Shown one piece after another: positions 33,763-42,941 of a DNA stretch of 64,000 nucleotides. The position numbers and the translations under genes were made by a program. The stretch covers positions 11,185 through 75,184 of the forward strand of contig LBCK01000006.1 of NCBI GenBank assembly GCA_000980705.1, in the 5' to 3' direction. The DNA comes from Ruminococcus sp. UNK.MGS-30 (lineage in GTDB: Bacteria > Bacillota > Clostridia > Oscillospirales > Ruminococcaceae). Positions within the stretch are counted from its first letter, which is position 1; each line of letters opens with the position of its first letter. The notes under the pieces were generated by a model. That model did no database searches, had not been told where the DNA came from, and worked only from the letters and a program-made list of their open reading frames with translations.

Positions 33763-34571
33763 AATACCGGTTCCGTCCTTTCTGTCAGACGGAAATCAGC
33801 AAATGAACATAGTAAGCCTGTCATTCGGAATATACCCGTCCGACAATCAAACATTACTCGTCCATTCGATCGTTTCATATTCAGTTTCCATACAGTGATC
33901 GAGTAACCCTCCTGCGCAGTAAGGTTCACCGTTGGAGCAACGCTTCGATGCGTTCTATATTATTATGAACCATTACAGCGTAAAAAGCAACTTCTCAGCG
34001 TTCCCGTTCGGGAACACTCGATTTTTATAAAAGCCCCATTTTCCTGCACTTTTCGATAATACACTACCGATTCAACATTTCCACCTAACTCATTCAAACC
34101 TCAGTTCCATGTTGAAAAATTACTCTTTGTGCAAAATTATAGTGCGGCAACTTTTCACCAAAATTTCATTTTCCTATCACATTATGAGTAAGAAAAAGGG
34201 CGGCCTGATCTGCTCAGACCGCCCTTTATGCCGAGAGTTTACAGCATAACACACTCAACTTCTGTATCAGCACAAACAAATCCGCAAGGCAATCAATGCA
34301 GACCGTGATCTATTATCATCGTCCAGTACACAGCTATCACCCCCTAAAGACCGTAATGGATTACCGATCAAGTCTTGTATGGAACTGTTCAATGACATCA
34401 CAAAAGTATCGAGTTGTATGCTTGTCTGCTTCCATTATATGAAACCAGTTGTACAAAATTTGGCTTTCTGGAAACAAACTTTTATTTTTTATTATATCAT
34501 TTAAGATAGATAGAATTTGTAATTCTGAAAAGAGCCATTGCTTTATCGCAACAGCTCTGATAATTGATGAT
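33763..34571. other. Long intergenic region with terminator and hairpins
   Basis: No convincing gene. There is a strong two-way terminator at 34,195-34,227 (AAAGGGCGG/CCGCCCTTT), a GTTCCC/GGGAAC hairpin near 34,001-34,017, and a low-confidence 43-codon minus-strand frame at 34,267-34,398 (MSLNSSIQDLIGNPLRSLGG...) without a visible RBS. Confidence 0.5.
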
Positions 34572-35102
34572 TTATAGTTTGTATTCTTTCACATATTCTC
34601 TCACGTCAATACCGCTTTCGATATATCTCAGCAGTATCTCCGCACAGGCATGACTATCACTGTCTGCCTGATGATGATCGAGAGCAATACCGTAGTGATC
34701 GCACATCACGTTTAGGTTATGCTTTATATCAGGCAGAACACGCCTGCCAATCTGGACCGTACAAAGGTATTTTGCCGTCGGTTTCCAAGAGATACCGTAA
34801 TCACGCAGACAGGCACGAAGAACGCTCATATCGAACACAGCATTATGTGCAACTAGGATACCCTTGCTCATGATAGGCTCAATCTTCTTCCATAGCTCTG
34901 CAAAATTCGGAGCGCCCTTGACCTTATCCGCATCTATTCCGGTGAGCTTAGTGTTGAAGTAGTCGAAGTGTGTTTCGGGATCAACAAGAGAAAAGTAGTT
35001 CGCCACGATCTTATTATCCTTGATTGCAGAAATGCCTATCGCACTCATACGGTCATTTGAACGATTGGGCGTTTCAACGTCAAAGACTATGTAGACTGCC
35101 AT
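34572..35102 (-). CDS. DEDDh 3'-5' exonuclease (DnaQ-like)
   Basis: 176 residues. Exo I is VFDVETPN (Asp/Glu metal ligands, near 8-10), exo II HNAVFDMSVLRA (Asp near 90), exo III HHQADSDSHACAE (His and Asp near 150). No polymerase or BRCT domain, so a stand-alone nuclease of the epsilon-subunit/RNase T superfamily. It lies downstream of the WYL regulator on the same strand, 240 bp apart. Confidence 0.9.
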   Translation of the reverse strand: MAVYIVFDVETPNRSNDRMSAIGISAIKDNKIVANYFSLVDPETHFDYFNTKLTGIDADKVKGAPNFAELWKKIEPIMSKGILVAHNAVFDMSVLRACLRDYGISWKPTAKYLCTVQIGRRVLPDIKHNLNVMCDHYGIALDHHQADSDSHACAEILLRYIESGIDVREYVKEYKL

Positions 35103-35343
35103 ATCGTATCACTCCCAAGCAAAGCAGATTATAGGTTAATTATACCACAACGGAACGGAAAGGTCAATCGGCAGAAAGAAAACAACCGACATTGCTGCCG
35201 ACTGCCTTTCATTATGCTCCGATTCGCTCAAAGCTATTCAAAACCTGTTTATCCGAGAACAATGACAGCTTACCGTCAGATCATTAATTATGGGGTTGCA
35301 CAAGAGTTGCTTGTGAGTTGCAGAAAGAGCCGTCACAAAGCTG

Positions 35344-36324
35344 TTACTCAGCAAATTCAGGATAAGCTCTGAGCATTTTACGGACTTCTTCCAAATACTC
35401 AGCTCGTTCTTTTGCAGGCGAAACAAGCTCCACACCGTCACCATACTGCATAAGCCACAGATAAAATTTGCGGTTGATACCTACCCGTACACGGATACGA
35501 ACATAGTCAGCATCTTCATCGTGAAGGATCGAAGCGTAATCTCCAAAATTTTCCCTCATTTCATCGAGCAGATACTTCTTTACCCGCAGTGTGACTACGG
35601 TGAAGTATTCAGGAGCAAACATATCCGTTACGAACCCCTCATAATTGTCCTCCGGTGGCAGCCGAACATAAGACACTTCGCCACCGAGGATATTCTTCAT
35701 TCGGTCAACTCTATATATACGCCATTTCCTGTCCTTTTCATTGAGGCATTTAAGATAGAATCGCTCATGGAAGTAGATCACGCTCACAGGGAGCATTTCC
35801 CGTTTCTTATAGTAATAAGCTATCTGTTTCGTTGTTTCGTCATACTTGCCGTATTCAAAATCTATTTTCTGCCGTTCACCGATCAATCTATGAATCTTAT
35901 CCAAGTTTTCCAAGAGATCGAGTGTCGAGGGACAACGTTCATTCAGAACGATACGGCTGATGAGCTGCCTGATCTCTGCATCGGAACACATACCCTCAAA
36001 TTTCTTTATCAGTGTTTTCTTCTGAAATGCTGTCAGGAATTTGTTTATCGATATCGAATCAACGATGAAACGTATTTCATTGAATGAGAAACCCTTGTCA
36101 ATTAAAGCATAGTATGCCGTGTTATGTTCACGGTTATGCTTTACGATATGATTTCCCATAGCAGTCAGCCTGTCAAGGTCACGGCGAATCGTTACGTTCT
36201 TCACCCTGGTCAGATTGCAGACATTGGCGAGGTGTTCTTGTATCTGGCTGATTGATACATAGTGGTTCTCGTCCGTGTACCGTGACAGATAATCGTAGAT
36301 GTATATAATTCTTTCATGATCCAT
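35344..36324 (-). CDS. WYL-domain transcriptional regulator
   Basis: 326 residues. A winged helix at the N-terminus (VSISQIQEHLANVCNLTRVKNVTIRRDLDRL) is followed by a WYL domain (about 135-215: KIDFEYGKYD, LPVSVIYFHERFYLKCLN) and a WCX-type C-terminal domain. Proteins of this plan (BrxR/CapW type) often repress defence genes and sense nucleic acid or nucleotide ligands; here that role is inference. Confidence 0.88.
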   Translation of the reverse strand: MDHERIIYIYDYLSRYTDENHYVSISQIQEHLANVCNLTRVKNVTIRRDLDRLTAMGNHIVKHNREHNTAYYALIDKGFSFNEIRFIVDSISINKFLTAFQKKTLIKKFEGMCSDAEIRQLISRIVLNERCPSTLDLLENLDKIHRLIGERQKIDFEYGKYDETTKQIAYYYKKREMLPVSVIYFHERFYLKCLNEKDRKWRIYRVDRMKNILGGEVSYVRLPPEDNYEGFVTDMFAPEYFTVVTLRVKKYLLDEMRENFGDYASILHDEDADYVRIRVRVGINRKFYLWLMQYGDGVELVSPAKERAEYLEEVRKMLRAYPEFAE

Positions 36325-36350
36325 TTTATTTTCCCTCCTGAAAAAGCTGA

Positions 36351-36389
36351 AAACCCTGTTCTGAAACGGAGTTCAGAACAGGGATTTTT
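36351..36389 (+). terminator. Intrinsic terminator upstream of the WYL gene
   Basis: AAACCCTGTTCTGAA/TTCAGAACAGGG stem, 6-nt loop, then ATTTTT on the plus strand. It lies 5' of the leftward WYL gene and would stop rightward readthrough. Confidence 0.8.
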
Positions 36390-36639
36390 GCATTTTACTT
36401 ATCCCGTTCACGCATCGCCCCTAAATGAAATATATTCTTCTGTCAGATAGCGATCCGGACATAGCCTACTATTGCTATTTTACCATAATTATGCATGAGT
36501 ATCAATCAAGTTCGAAAAAAACGGCATATTATTCGGAATGTTGTATCATCAGCAAATTTAACTGTAAACTTTTCGTGAACATTTGCGGATTTCTTTCCCG
36601 ATTTCTCAAATTTGGCGGTATATAAGTGAGGGGGTATTG

Positions 36640-36839
36640 CAGCCGAAGTTGCAAAGCTCCAATTCCTCTGACGGAGAGAGGAAACTTTACAGAGCCAAAG
36701 GCTCAAATTGAAGTCACGCACGGAGGGCGTGATTCAAACCCAGCAAGCTCGGTATCTCCGCATTACAATTTCTCAGAAATTTAATGTTCCGATACAATGC
36801 TTGCAAGAGGGACACCCCTTGAACCCCGAACAAAAGGAG
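36640..36839 (+). other. Probable oriT/leader region of the mobilization genes
   Basis: Directly upstream of mobC and relaxase genes are three consecutive inverted repeats: TTCCTCT/AGAGGAA (36,663-36,683), GAGCC/GGCTC (36,692-36,704), and TCACGC/GCGTGA (36,714-36,732). They are followed by GCTTGCAAGAGGGACACCCC. Clustered hairpins next to a relaxase gene are typical of oriT. The nic site cannot be assigned by eye. Confidence 0.5.
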
Positions 36840-37193
36840 ATGAGAAAAATAGCAGAGATCGAACCGCATAATCGGTATATGCAGATACGACTCACCGAAG
36901 CAGAATACGAAGCTATCGAGCGCAAATTTCGCAACAGCGGTCTGAGGTCACGGAGTGAGTTTATCAGGGCTATGATCTTTGAGGGATATATAGTCAATTT
37001 TGATGAGGAGAAGTTTGATAAGATTTACAGGCTTGTCGGAAGTATTTCCAACAACATCAATCAGATAGCCGTGAGAGCGAACAGCACGAACAACGTGTAT
37101 ACCGAAGACATCGTGAACATCAAGGAGGGGCAGGATAAGATTTGGCAACTACTAAACTCTTTGCAATCAAAACTACTGAGGTTAAAGCGTTAG
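36840..37193 (+). CDS. MobC-like relaxosome accessory protein
   Basis: 117 residues from ATG 36840 (RBS AAAGGAG); longer in-frame versions lack an RBS. An N-terminal ribbon-helix-helix (QIRLTEAEYEAIERKFRNSGLRSRSEFIRAMI) is followed by the MobC motif LVGSISNNINQIAVRANSTN. It binds oriT and helps the relaxase. It overlaps the relaxase gene by 52 bp. Confidence 0.85.
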   Translation: MRKIAEIEPHNRYMQIRLTEAEYEAIERKFRNSGLRSRSEFIRAMIFEGYIVNFDEEKFDKIYRLVGSISNNINQIAVRANSTNNVYTEDIVNIKEGQDKIWQLLNSLQSKLLRLKR

Positions 37194-38542
37194 CCTATAT
37201 CGCCAACCCTGAAAAAACAGACGGCGGCAGACTGATCTTCACTTACGGGTGCAGCTCTGATCCTGCACAGGCAAGCAGAGATTTTGAAGCAGTCCGTGCA
37301 GGAGGAACGGGCTTGAATACTGTCCTCTCTCAGCACTTTATTCAGAGCTTTAAGCCTGGTGAGATCACGCCCGAAAGAGCTTTGGAAGTAGGCAAGGAAC
37401 TTTGCGAAAAATTCCTCAAGGGCGAATACCAATACTTTCTCGCAATCCATACCGATACCGACCATACACATCTGCACGTTATCTTCAATAATGTGAACCG
37501 AAAAAACGGCAGAACTTTCGAGACCAATATGAATCAGGGCAAGGTCAAGGAACGTGCGTGGAAGAAGCTTATTGACCTGTCGGACGAAGTATGCAAACGA
37601 CATCATCTGGATGTTATCGAACACCCCGAAAGAACGAAGGGCAAGAGCCATTGGGAGTGGGATATGAACCGTCAAGGGCTATCGTGGAAAGCCAAGCTGA
37701 AATACACGATAGATCAGGTTGTGAAAGCAAGCGAGGACTTCGATGATTTTATCAGGAAGTGCGCCGAGTATGGTGTGCTTGTTGAGTACAATCCAGACCA
37801 CAAGATCGACCTGAAATTTATGCTTTCGGAGCAGAAAGAACGCAATCCGAGAGCCAAGATGACTCGCGCCCGAACACTCGGCTGGTACTATGAAACACGG
37901 CAGATCAAAGACCGCATCGCTCAGTATCACGGAGTTATGATCTACACGCCGAGGACAAAGGTCAGAGTTATTACAAAGAAGCCACCGAACAAGTTCGTTC
38001 AGGACGCTATCGACCGTGGCAATATGAAGCTCGCCAGTATCGCAAAGAATGTGATAGCCGAGTACGGTGCCCCGCCTGATCAGATACGGCAGGCGGCAAT
38101 ATCGGAATACGCTCACAGCCGAGGACTTCTCTCCGAGCTGAACACCATGAAAACTGAGATTGAGGACTTGCAGGTGAAGCTGAAAGTCCTGCGGAAATAC
38201 CGCAAGCTGAAAGTGTACGGCGAGGAGTTGAAAACTCTCAGCGGAAGTGCTGCGAAGAAGTACCAAAAGGAACACAGCGCAGAGCTTGCTGAGTACGGGC
38301 AAATTCGCACTAAGGTATTGGAACTTTACCCGTCTGGTCATATCCCGACCGTGGAAAGCCTGGACAAAAAAATAAACGCCCTTATACAAGAGCGTTCATT
38401 GAAAGATCAGCAGTTTCGTGAAGCGGACAAACGGGCGCGTGACCTTGCCGACGCACAGCGTACCATTGATGAGTTTCTCCGTCAGGAACGCAACGAACAA
38501 CAGCAAGACCGCAAGCGTAAAAAGAATGGGGATTTGGAGTGA
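37142..38542 (+). CDS. MOBP-type relaxase
   Basis: 466 residues from a TTG start at 37142 inside mobC, after AAGGAGGGG. The relaxase domain (VirD2/MobA family) shows the three-His motif HTDTDHTHLHVIFNNVN (near 101-117) and an N-terminal LAYIANPEKT segment. The C-terminal third is helical and charged with no primase or helicase. It nicks oriT to start transfer. The coupling protein and type IV secretion genes normally needed are not in the window. Confidence 0.88.
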   Translation: MATTKLFAIKTTEVKALAYIANPEKTDGGRLIFTYGCSSDPAQASRDFEAVRAGGTGLNTVLSQHFIQSFKPGEITPERALEVGKELCEKFLKGEYQYFLAIHTDTDHTHLHVIFNNVNRKNGRTFETNMNQGKVKERAWKKLIDLSDEVCKRHHLDVIEHPERTKGKSHWEWDMNRQGLSWKAKLKYTIDQVVKASEDFDDFIRKCAEYGVLVEYNPDHKIDLKFMLSEQKERNPRAKMTRARTLGWYYETRQIKDRIAQYHGVMIYTPRTKVRVITKKPPNKFVQDAIDRGNMKLASIAKNVIAEYGAPPDQIRQAAISEYAHSRGLLSELNTMKTEIEDLQVKLKVLRKYRKLKVYGEELKTLSGSAAKKYQKEHSAELAEYGQIRTKVLELYPSGHIPTVESLDKKINALIQERSLKDQQFREADKRARDLADAQRTIDEFLRQERNEQQQDRKRKKNGDLE

Positions 38543-38866
38543 TTACAAGAGCCATTTTTCCCGTAGTTCTACTTCATAATCATCACCAAGTTCCATGACA
38601 ATCCGATAATATGCTTGTTTTGCTCTTTCAATAAAGTCGGCTTGCTCTTGTTCTGACCACAGAAGCGGATTCGGAGGATACTCCCAATCCAATGCTTCAT
38701 CGTGTTTATTGATAAGATACTCAAGCTCATTTTTCAAATTGTCAGAAAGAGGTAAACTATCAAGCTCGATTGGATAATCATATTTCTCACGGGCAGCATC
38801 ATTTACACTCCATAAGCAGATACCGCTGCCCCAATCATACATATATTTCAAAGCATATTTTGCCAT
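38543..38866 (-). CDS. Hypothetical protein, acidic, possibly immunity-like
   Basis: 107 residues from ATG 38866 (RBS GGAGAG), although an in-frame ATG exists at 38881. Rich in Trp, Asp and Glu (YMYDWGSGICLWS, LDWEYPPNPLLW). The plan recalls small immunity proteins, but no family is assured. It runs against the relaxase gene, ending tail to tail with it. Confidence 0.6.
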   Translation of the reverse strand: MAKYALKYMYDWGSGICLWSVNDAAREKYDYPIELDSLPLSDNLKNELEYLINKHDEALDWEYPPNPLLWSEQEQADFIERAKQAYYRIVMELGDDYEVELREKWLL

Positions 38867-38867
38867 A

Positions 38868-39293
38868 TCATTTCTCTCCATGATTAGCCTTGTATTCTTC
38901 CAACGCCGTGAGCAACAGCTTATTCACGCTCATACCCTGAGACTCTGCATAAGCCTTGATCGCATCACGCTCCTCGGCGGACACATACAGCTTCAGCGTT
39001 TTGTAATTTGCTTTGGCATACTGAGCGTTTGAGGATATTTTCTTGGAACGAGCCTGCTTCTGCTGGCACTCCTTACAATACTTCTGAGAGCCTGCCGTCA
39101 CCTTATAAGGCTTTCCGCAGATAGAGCATATCTGCTCGCTGCCGATCGCAACAGCTTCTCCGGCTTGCTTCTTCTCCTTATATGCCTTATTCCGCATGAC
39201 CTGAGCCTTGTCACGGCAGTAGATACAGTATTTCGCTCTGCTTGACGGAGACTCAAACTCCATTCCGCAGATCTGGCAAGTGTGCTTATACAT
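38868..39293 (-). CDS. Zinc-ribbon protein with ribbon-helix-helix tail
   Basis: 141 residues, RBS AGGGGTGA. Two zinc knuckle pairs (CQICGMEF...YCIYC and CSICGKPY...YCKEC) precede a basic linker and a C-terminal segment (LKLYVSAEERDAIKAYAESQGMSVNKLLLTALEEY) that looks like a ribbon-helix-helix. Likely DNA-binding repressor. Its promoter is divergent to the ssb promoter. Confidence 0.72.
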   Translation of the reverse strand: MYKHTCQICGMEFESPSSRAKYCIYCRDKAQVMRNKAYKEKKQAGEAVAIGSEQICSICGKPYKVTAGSQKYCKECQQKQARSKKISSNAQYAKANYKTLKLYVSAEERDAIKAYAESQGMSVNKLLLTALEEYKANHGEK

Positions 39294-39323
39294 CAGATCA
39301 CCCCTTGATCGGTTATTACAGCT

Positions 39324-39352
39324 ATTCTATCACATTAGTGGGGATATGTCAA
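39324..39352 (-). promoter_or_regulatory. Leftward promoter of the zinc-ribbon gene
   Basis: TTGACA (39352-39347), 17 bp, TAGAAT (39329-39324). The 13-mer ATTATACTTGACA includes the -35 box and is repeated exactly at the divergent promoter. Confidence 0.72.
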
Positions 39353-39441
39353 GTATAATCAAAAATATAGTGAAGCTGCACTGGGGAAATCAGATAATTT
39401 GCTGCGCATTGCCGAAATTCAAAAACTTCTCAAAATTATAC

Positions 39442-39470
39442 TTGACAATAGGGATATTGTATAGTATAAT
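39442..39470 (+). promoter_or_regulatory. Rightward promoter of the ssb-parAB operon
   Basis: TTGACA (39442-39447), 17 bp, TATAAT (39465-39470), preceded by ATTATAC as in the leftward promoter. The inverted repeats GATATTGTATAGTATAAT around the -10 could be an operator. Confidence 0.8.
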
Positions 39471-39523
39471 AAAAGCACAACAGGAACACAGAAACCCGAA
39501 ACCACGAAAGGAAGGTAAATCCT

Positions 39524-39913
39524 ATGTTAAACAAATTCTTAGTCGCTGGCAGACTGACTGCCGATCCCGAAATCAAGACCATTGGCGAGAAACGCCTCTG
39601 CAAGTTCACCATTGCTTGCGACCGCCCGAAGCGTAAGGGCGAGGAGACTGCCGAGACAGACTTCTTCCCCTGCACCGCCTGGAACCGCAACGCTGATGTG
39701 ATCGTCGATTGGTTCGGCAAGGGCGATATGGTGACGCTTGTCGGCTCAGTCCACAACAACCGCTATGAAAAGGACGATCAGAAGCGTTCGTCCACCGAGG
39801 TAAAAGTTGAGGAGATCCACTTCTCAGGCGGTAAGAAGCGTGAAAACACCGCACCGACCGCCAACCGCTACGATAACCCCTACATCGGCACAGAGAACGA
39901 TCCGCTGTTCTGA
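39524..39913 (+). CDS. ssb: Single-stranded DNA-binding protein
   Basis: 129 residues; OB fold from residue 1 to about 105 (NKFLVAGRLTADPEIKTIG, FTIACDRP, DFFPCTAWNRNADVI, GDMVTLVGSVHNNRYE). Short acidic tail ending ENDPLF. RBS AAAGGAAGG. Element-borne SSB, first gene of the partition operon; probably coats the transferred strand. Confidence 0.92.
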   Translation: MLNKFLVAGRLTADPEIKTIGEKRLCKFTIACDRPKRKGEETAETDFFPCTAWNRNADVIVDWFGKGDMVTLVGSVHNNRYEKDDQKRSSTEVKVEEIHFSGGKKRENTAPTANRYDNPYIGTENDPLF

Positions 39914-39939
39914 GCAATAATCACAAGGAGGATACAAAA

Positions 39940-40722
39940 ATGGAAACCACTATCATTGCGATCAGTAATCAGAAAGGCGGTGTGGGCAAATCCACCACAG
40001 CCTATAATCTCGGAGCTTGCCTTGCTCTGAACCATGACAAGAAGGTGCTTCTCATCGACTTCGATCCGCAGGCGAACCTCTCCGAATACCTGAAATACGA
40101 GCCGGACGGCAACCCGACCATGACACAGCTTATCATGTCATTCTACACAGGAAATCCCGTGACCGCCGAGACAGCTCAGAGAGCGATCCGTCACAGCGAA
40201 ACCGCAGGAGTGGACTACATTCCCGCCGACATCAACCTCGCCAATGCGGAAACGCTCATGGTCACGATGATCTCAAAGGAGCATATTCTCCGCAGGATAC
40301 TCACGGAAGATGTGATCGGAGCGTATGACTTCGTGCTGATCGACTGCCTGCCGTCCCTCGGAACGCTCCTTATCAATGCCCTCACCGCTGCGGACAGAGT
40401 GCTGATACCCGTGCAGACACAGAAGTTCAGTATGGACGGCTTGCAGTCCCTTGAAGCTCTCACACAGCTTGTCAAGGCAAATACCAACCCGAAGCTGAAC
40501 CTCATCGGAGTGCTGCCGACAATGGTAGATCGCACAAAGGTCAGCAGGACGGCTATCGAAACCCTCAACGAAAAGTACAGCGAAATGCTGTTCAGGACAA
40601 GCATCAGCAAGTCCATTGAAGCGGCGAAAAGCTCCGAGAACGGCACACCGCTTTGTCTCACAGGTCACAAGTTAGGTCAGGAATATGATGAATTGGCTCA
40701 GGAGGTGCTTTCAAGATGTTAA
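39940..40722 (+). CDS. parA: ParA-family partition ATPase
   Basis: 260 residues with the deviant Walker A KGGVGKSTT (near 11-19), Walker B LIDFDPQANLSEYL and LIDCLPSLGTLLINAL. No N-terminal DNA-binding extension, so the short Soj-like type. It is paired with ParB 560 bp downstream. Keeps an extrachromosomal form of the element or assists transfer. Confidence 0.93.
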   Translation: METTIIAISNQKGGVGKSTTAYNLGACLALNHDKKVLLIDFDPQANLSEYLKYEPDGNPTMTQLIMSFYTGNPVTAETAQRAIRHSETAGVDYIPADINLANAETLMVTMISKEHILRRILTEDVIGAYDFVLIDCLPSLGTLLINALTAADRVLIPVQTQKFSMDGLQSLEALTQLVKANTNPKLNLIGVLPTMVDRTKVSRTAIETLNEKYSEMLFRTSISKSIEAAKSSENGTPLCLTGHKLGQEYDELAQEVLSRC

Positions 40723-40946
40723 GTATGTCAGAACTCGCAATGAACCCCAACCGCAAGGTCACTACCGTATGTTACGGCAAAAAACAGGAGTGGGACGACC
40801 GTGAAGAAGCTCAGGCTTATTTCCTTGAAGCGATGATGAACAGTGACGGCGCAGAGCATGACCGCTACTCCGGCATCTACATTCAGCTTCAGAACGGGCT
40901 TGACTACTGCACCGATGAAGATGATGACGAGGAGGACGAGTCATGA
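40716..40946 (+). CDS. Small acidic protein of the partition operon
   Basis: 76 residues starting MLSMSELAMNPNRKV, overlapping parA by 7 bp and the next gene by 4 bp. The tail is a run of Asp/Glu. Function unknown; the position between parA and parB suggests a regulator or adaptor. Confidence 0.7.
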   Translation: MLSMSELAMNPNRKVTTVCYGKKQEWDDREEAQAYFLEAMMNSDGAEHDRYSGIYIQLQNGLDYCTDEDDDEEDES

Positions 40947-41287
40947 AGCCCTTTGACACCGATAAAATGCCGTGGCTTTTCACTCCCCACGGCGATGGTG
41001 AGCTGAATGAATATTTCAGTTCAGACCACAGCATAGTTATTTCCGAGACTTCTAAGGAAGTGATCGCAAGCCTTTCCGAGAGCCGTGACAGGTTCTCAGG
41101 AAAACTCTGCTACGAATTTCACTACAATCAGCGCAGATACAAGAACACGCTCCTGCGGTTTGCGGATATGATCGTCCGTGCCGATGTGACGATAAAAATG
41201 CTGAAAAAGCGTATCATGGAGCTTGATATTGACAACCGTGAGCTTCGCAAACAGCTTGCGGATATGGAAAGGAAGATGAAACGATGA
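40943..41287 (+). CDS. Coiled-coil hypothetical protein of the partition operon
   Basis: 114 residues; the last 40 form a coiled coil (IKMLKKRIMELDIDNRELRK). Overlaps both neighbours by 4 bp (ATGA). No known domain. Confidence 0.68.
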   Translation: MKPFDTDKMPWLFTPHGDGELNEYFSSDHSIVISETSKEVIASLSESRDRFSGKLCYEFHYNQRRYKNTLLRFADMIVRADVTIKMLKKRIMELDIDNRELRKQLADMERKMKR

Positions 41288-42231
41288 ATACACCGCAGTT
41301 CGACCTGGGCGCAATGCTCTCCGCACCGCAGACAGCCATTCAACAGATACCGTGCGATCAGCTCAAACCCTACCATAACCACAAGTTTGAGCTGTATTCC
41401 GGTGAACGCCTTGAAGATATGGTCGCCAGCATCAAGGAGAATGGTGTGCTGTCACCGATCATCGTTCAGCCTATCGAGGACGGATATGAGATACTGATCG
41501 GTCACAACCGCTGGAACGCTTCAAAACTCGCAGGACTGCCCACCGTGCCGGCTATCGTCAAGACGGGTTTGACCGAGGACGAGGCAGAAATGTACGTCAT
41601 CGAGAGTAACGTAATGCAGCGTGGCTTCGAGAATCTCCGCATCAGCGAACAGGCTGCCGCCGTTGCACTCAGACACAGCGAAATGTTCTCTCAGGGTAAG
41701 CGGAATGACATTCTGAGGGAGCTTGCAGTCCTTGAAAATCCGTCCGCAGAACCCGACAGCTCAACTTTGAATCCAGTGGGTTCAAAGTTAGACACGAGCG
41801 AGAGCATCGGAAATAAGTACGGTGTCAGCAAAGGCTCGGTAGTAAGGCTTATTCGTATCAATAAGCTCACTGATGAGCTGAAAGCCCTTGTGGACAGCGG
41901 AGATATTGCTATCCGAACAGGCGTGGAGCTTTCTTTCCTTTCTGAAGATACACAGGCTGTTGTCGCTGAATGTGCTGAGGACTGCAAGATCGACATGAAA
42001 AACGCTAAGAAGCTCCGTGCTTCTGCCGACAGCGAGGGCAATATCGACCGTGATACAGTTCAAGCTATTCTTTACGGCGAGGACACCGAGCCGAAAGTGA
42101 AGCCCAAAAGTGTGAAGATCAGCCACGATATTTATACCAAGTATTTCAGCAAAGGCGAGAAGCCGAAAGAGATCACTGATACTATTGAAAAGGCACTTGA
42201 ACTCTACTTTAAAAATATGGAGGACAAATAA
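41284..42231 (+). CDS. parB: ParB/Spo0J-family partition protein
   Basis: 315 residues. ParB/sulfiredoxin-like nuclease domain (IPCDQLKPYHNHKF, MVASIKENGVLSPIIVQP, LIGHNRWNASKLAGL), helix-turn-helix region (NKYGVSKGSVVRLIRINKL), C-terminal helical domain. Codons 160-168 include the 27-bp palindrome at 41,763-41,789. Partner of ParA. Confidence 0.9.
   Translation: MNTPQFDLGAMLSAPQTAIQQIPCDQLKPYHNHKFELYSGERLEDMVASIKENGVLSPIIVQPIEDGYEILIGHNRWNASKLAGLPTVPAIVKTGLTEDEAEMYVIESNVMQRGFENLRISEQAAAVALRHSEMFSQGKRNDILRELAVLENPSAEPDSSTLNPVGSKLDTSESIGNKYGVSKGSVVRLIRINKLTDELKALVDSGDIAIRTGVELSFLSEDTQAVVAECAEDCKIDMKNAKKLRASADSEGNIDRDTVQAILYGEDTEPKVKPKSVKISHDIYTKYFSKGEKPKEITDTIEKALELYFKNMEDK
41763..41789. repeat. 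27-bp palindromic repeat, copy 1 (inside parB)
   Basis: AACTTTGAA then TCCAGTGGG then TTCAAAGTT: perfect 9-bp arms and a 9-bp spacer. It matches the copy at 48,440-48,466 at 26 of 27 positions. Candidate parS or other protein-binding site. Confidence 0.6.
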
Positions 42232-42232
42232 T

Positions 42233-42937
42233 ATGAAGAAGATTATTACAACGGTATTCTGCACCGCAATTGCACTCTGCTCAGGCTTGAACGTCTATGC
42301 TGCCGAGATCCTTGAACGGGACTATATCGAAGCCGAGATTTGGGAGGAGATGTGGAACGGCAAGGGCGATAATGGTCTTGACTTTCCCGAAGCATCATAC
42401 AAACATCATCTTCTTGACAAGTGGCTTGACGAGAACTATGGTTCAGAAGATTATGACTGGACTGAGATAGGAGAGCTTCAATATGAATACAAGGACTACT
42501 ACCGTCGCCTGATCGAAGATTGGGATTTTGAGGACGATAATGAGGGTGGCTGGACAATTAACACCGAGGACAACCATTACAGCTTTTTTCTGCTTAACGG
42601 TATGTGGCAAATGACAGACAAGAATGGTGATACCGTTGACACGTTCCCACCGTACAGCACCTTAGAGGAGGACGATCCCGAAATCGCAGACGGTTACGAG
42701 ATCAACGATGACGGTGCGGATAGTCCGAGAGTGATAGGTAAGGTCACAGGCGGAACGGAAACGACTTCTGAGGGCGGTTCTTCCGCAGAGGGTAACGATA
42801 CCACTGTTAGTCCGTCAGACGGTTCTGAGGGCAATTCTGACGGCTCTGGTGCAAGTTCTCTTGCAATCATTGCAGGAGTGACAGCTCTCGCAGGAGTCGG
42901 CGGCGCAGCTTACTACTTTACAAGAAAGAGGAAGTGA
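42233..42937 (+). CDS. Secreted acidic protein with C-terminal membrane anchor
   Basis: 234 residues from ATG 42233. A signal peptide ends near 23 (LNVYAAEIL). An aromatic acidic domain (about 24-140) leads to a Gly/Ser/Thr-rich stalk, then a membrane helix and short basic tail (YYFTRKRK), an LPXTG-protein-like plan without LPXTG. Likely displayed on the cell surface, possibly for mating contact. No family recognised. Confidence 0.65.
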   Translation: MKKIITTVFCTAIALCSGLNVYAAEILERDYIEAEIWEEMWNGKGDNGLDFPEASYKHHLLDKWLDENYGSEDYDWTEIGELQYEYKDYYRRLIEDWDFEDDNEGGWTINTEDNHYSFFLLNGMWQMTDKNGDTVDTFPPYSTLEEDDPEIADGYEINDDGADSPRVIGKVTGGTETTSEGGSSAEGNDTTVSPSDGSEGNSDGSGASSLAIIAGVTALAGVGGAAYYFTRKRK

Positions 42938-42941
42938 TTTT

